Source of the DNA: Cupriavidus oxalaticus
GTDB taxonomy: Bacteria > Pseudomonadota > Gammaproteobacteria > Burkholderiales > Burkholderiaceae
Reading direction: 5' to 3'
DNA: 64,000 nucleotides
NCBI RefSeq assembly: GCF_016894385.1
Contig: NZ_CP069812.1
Location: 496,001 to 560,000, forward strand
This document shows, in pieces, positions 61,718 through 64,000 of the stretch. The notes beneath the pieces were generated by a model. It did not search any database and was not told where the DNA came from. It worked only from the letters and a program-made list of their open reading frames with translations. The position numbers were made by a program, and so were the translations under genes. Within the stretch, counting starts at the first letter, position 1, and every line of letters begins with the position of its first letter.

Positions 61718-63154
61718 ATGACCCGTTCCACCAAGATCGTTGCCACCATCGGCCCCGCCTCCAGCTCGCTGGAGATCCTGACGCGCATGATTGCCGCGGG
61801 GGTCGACGTGGTGCGGCTGAATTTCTCGCACGGCACCGCGCAGGACCATATCGACCGCGCCCGGCTGGTGCGCGAGGCCGCGCAGGCGTGCGGGCGCGAG
61901 GTCGCGATCATGGCCGACCTGCAGGGTCCCAAGATCCGCGTCGGCAAGTTCGAGCACGGCAAGATCACGCTCAAGCCGGGCGACCCCTTTGTCCTCGATT
62001 CCGCCTGCCAGCTCGGCAATGAAGAACGCGTCGGCCTGGACTACCAGGACCTGCCGCGCGACGTCGGCCCGGGCGACCTGCTGCTGCTCAACGACGGCCT
62101 GATCGTGCTGGTGGTGGACCGCGTGCTGGGTACCGAGATCTTCACCACCGTGCGCATCGGCGGAGAGCTGTCCAACAACAAGGGCATCAACCGCCAGGGC
62201 GGCGGCCTGTCGGCGCCGGCGCTGACGGCCAAGGACATGGACGATATCAAGACCGCCATGGCCCTGGGCGCGGACTATGTCGCGGTCAGCTTCCCGAAGA
62301 ACGCCACCGACATGGAAATGGCGCGCCAGCTGGCCGCCGTGGCCGGACAGCCGCACGGCCACAAGGCCCGCATGATCGCCAAGATCGAGCGCGCCGAGGC
62401 CATTCATCCGGGCGTGCTGGAAGAAATCCTGCAGGCGTCCGACGGCATCATGGTGGCGCGCGGCGACCTCGCCGTGGAAGTCGGCAACGCCGCCGTGCCC
62501 GCGCTGCAGAAGCGCATGATCCGGCTGGCGCGCGAAGCCAACAAGCTCACCATCACCGCGACGCAGATGATGGAAAGCATGATCGTCAACCCGGTGCCGA
62601 CGCGCGCCGAGGTGTCGGACGTGGCCAACGCCGTGCTGGACGGCACCGACGCGGTGATGCTGTCGGCCGAGACCGCCGCCGGGCGCTACCCGGTCGAGAC
62701 CGTCGAGGCCATGGCCGCGGTCTGCATCGAGGCCGAGAAGTCCGAGGTGGTGCAGCTCGACACCGACTTCCTGAACCAGACCTTCTCGCGCATCGACCAG
62801 TCGGTGGCGATGGGTGCGCTGTTCACGGCCTATCATTTGCAGGTGAAGGCGATTGCCGCGCTGACCGATTCCGGCGCCACCGCGCTGTGGATGAGCCGTC
62901 ACCGCATCCATGTACCGATCTACGCCATGACGCCCAACCTGGCCTCGCAGCGCAAGATGCAGCTGTACCGCAACGTGGTGCCGCTGCCGCTGCAATCCAG
63001 CGCCGACCGCGACACCGCGCTGGAGCAGGCCGAAGAGCTGCTGCTGGCGCAGGGCGTGGTGCAGCGCGGCGACTTCATCGTGCTGACCATCGGCGAACCG
63101 ATGGGGCAGCCGGGCGGTACCAACACCCTGAAGATCGTCAGGGTGGGGCATTGA
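61718..63154 (+). CDS. pyk: Pyruvate kinase
   Basis: A 478-residue enzyme producing pyruvate and ATP from phosphoenolpyruvate. TKIVATIGPASSSLEIL, DVVRLNFSHGT, the active-site block MIAKIERAEAI, and TQMMESMIVNPVPTRAEVSDVANAVLDGTDAVMLSAETAAGRYPVE. The C-terminal domain ends FIVLTIGEPMGQPGGTNTLKIVRVG. It follows pgk by 59 bases and precedes fba by 50. Confidence 0.97.
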   Translation: MTRSTKIVATIGPASSSLEILTRMIAAGVDVVRLNFSHGTAQDHIDRARLVREAAQACGREVAIMADLQGPKIRVGKFEHGKITLKPGDPFVLDSACQLGNEERVGLDYQDLPRDVGPGDLLLLNDGLIVLVVDRVLGTEIFTTVRIGGELSNNKGINRQGGGLSAPALTAKDMDDIKTAMALGADYVAVSFPKNATDMEMARQLAAVAGQPHGHKARMIAKIERAEAIHPGVLEEILQASDGIMVARGDLAVEVGNAAVPALQKRMIRLAREANKLTITATQMMESMIVNPVPTRAEVSDVANAVLDGTDAVMLSAETAAGRYPVETVEAMAAVCIEAEKSEVVQLDTDFLNQTFSRIDQSVAMGALFTAYHLQVKAIAALTDSGATALWMSRHRIHVPIYAMTPNLASQRKMQLYRNVVPLPLQSSADRDTALEQAEELLLAQGVVQRGDFIVLTIGEPMGQPGGTNTLKIVRVGH

Positions 63155-63204
63155 GCGCCGACAGAAGAATACAGAGACACCCCATTTTTATTTAGGAGTT
63201 AGAC

Positions 63205-64000
63205 ATGCCACTCGTTTCGATGCGCCAGCTGCTGGACCACGCAGCCGAGAACAGCTACGGCCTGCCGGCCTTCAACGTGAACAACCTCGAGCAGGTGCAG
63301 GCCATCATGCAGGCGGCCGACGAGGTCAACGCTCCGGTGATCATGCAAGCCTCGGCCGGCGCCCGCAAATACGCCGGCGAGCATTTCCTGCGCCACCTGA
63401 TCGAAGCCGCGGTCGAAGCGTACCCGCACATCCCCGTGGTGATGCACCAGGACCACGGCCAGTCGCCGGCGATCTGCCAGGGCGCGATCGACCTGGGCTT
63501 TTCGTCGGTGATGATGGACGGCTCGCTGCGCGAAGACGGCAAGACCCCGGCCGAATACGACTACAACATCGACGTCACCCGCAAGGTGGTGGAACTGGCC
63601 CACGCCGTCGGCGTGACCGTGGAAGGCGAACTGGGCTGCCTGGGTTCGCTGGAAACCGGTGAAGCCGGCGAAGAAGACGGCATCGGCGCCGAAGGCGTGC
63701 TGGACCACTCCATGCTGCTGACCGACCCCGAGCAGGCCGCCGACTTCGTCAAGGCCACCCAGCTGGACGCGCTGGCCATTGCCATCGGCACCTCGCACGG
63801 CGCGTACAAGTTCACCCGCAAGCCTACCGGCGATATCCTGGCGATCAGCCGCATCAAGGAAATCCACGCCCGCATCCCCAACACCCACCTGGTGATGCAC
63901 GGCTCGTCATCGGTTCCGCAAGAACTGCTGGAAGAAATCCGCAAGTTCGGCGGCGACATGAAGGAAACCTACGGCGTGCCAGTCGAGGAAATCCAGGAAG
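63205..64000 (+). CDS. fba: Class II fructose-1,6-bisphosphate aldolase, Calvin-cycle subtype (cut by window end)
   Basis: The first 265 codons of a zinc aldolase. Zinc/catalytic block HQDHGQS (residues 81-87, with D83 and H84), [42 protein letters not shown] and [14 protein letters not shown] are typical of the Calvin-cycle type of class II aldolase. AGGAG lies nine bases before the ATG. The C-terminal part is outside the window. Confidence 0.96.
   Translation, partial: MPLVSMRQLLDHAAENSYGLPAFNVNNLEQVQAIMQAADEVNAPVIMQASAGARKYAGEHFLRHLIEAAVEAYPHIPVVMHQDHGQSPAICQGAIDLGFSSVMMDGSLREDGKTPAEYDYNIDVTRKVVELAHAVGVTVEGELGCLGSLETGEAGEEDGIGAEGVLDHSMLLTDPEQAADFVKATQLDALAIAIGTSHGAYKFTRKPTGDILAISRIKEIHARIPNTHLVMHGSSSVPQELLEEIRKFGGDMKETYGVPVEEIQE

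Overview
The window is GC-rich chromosomal DNA from a betaproteobacterium of the family Burkholderiaceae, almost certainly a Cupriavidus species near the C. necator group. The evidence is gene content and order: glyQ/glyS separated by a small secreted-protein gene, miaB-phoH-ybeY-corC-lnt, recA-recX, sucCD, ilvE-zinc finger-waaF, and pgk-pyk-fba. The flavohemoglobin is also 403 residues long and, from memory, very close to the C. necator FHP but not identical. There is no prophage, insertion sequence, CRISPR array or rRNA. One tRNA (Met, CAT) is present.

Layout. 1-11 kb: a minus-strand block with glyS (cut by the window edge), a hypothetical gene and glyQ, then lnt-corC-ybeY-phoH-miaB (RNA modification and decay, envelope and lipoprotein maturation), a small secreted protein and a ClC channel. 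Between lnt and glyQ, on the plus strand, lies an unlisted 29-codon membrane-peptide gene behind a LexA-like box. 11-16 kb: rhlE helicase with a hexanucleotide repeat, srkA-like kinase, uspA, and an alpha-methylacyl-CoA racemase homologue. 16-21 kb: a minimal chaperone-usher fimbrial cluster with a convergent LuxR-type regulator. 21-24 kb: two cell-wall enzymes (L,D-transpeptidase and a YcbK/MepK-like M15 peptidase).

24-29 kb: a catabolic operon that looks like suyAB plus two opposite-stereochemistry dehydrogenases (slcC-like and comC-like), a Bug-type binding protein and a GntR/UTRA regulator. This suggests 3-sulfolactate degradation, with pyruvate and sulfite as products. The operon promoter and the regulator promoter share a sequence motif. 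29-34 kb: tRNA-Met, an MHS-family transporter with an unusual extracytoplasmic insert, an orphan DUF4212 gene, and an OmpR-type two-component system. 34-40 kb: recA (with a near-consensus LexA box), recX, a DUF2889 gene, sucCD and a TerC-family gene.

40-46 kb: type IV pilin with a sigma-54 promoter and repeated upstream elements, its probable O-oligosaccharyltransferase (pglL-like), two small envelope proteins, flavohemoglobin, and a cold-shock/Excalibur fusion. 46-57 kb: moaC, bepA-like protease, a hypothetical gene, a YheT-like hydrolase, an NTF2-like protein, waaF, a zinc-finger protein, ilvE, a SNF2-type helicase and a second Bug protein. 57-64 kb: two tandem paralogous LuxR-type regulators divergent from the glycolytic/Calvin-cycle genes pgk, pyk and fba (cut by the window end).

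All assignments are by reading the sequence and recognising families. No database search was run.
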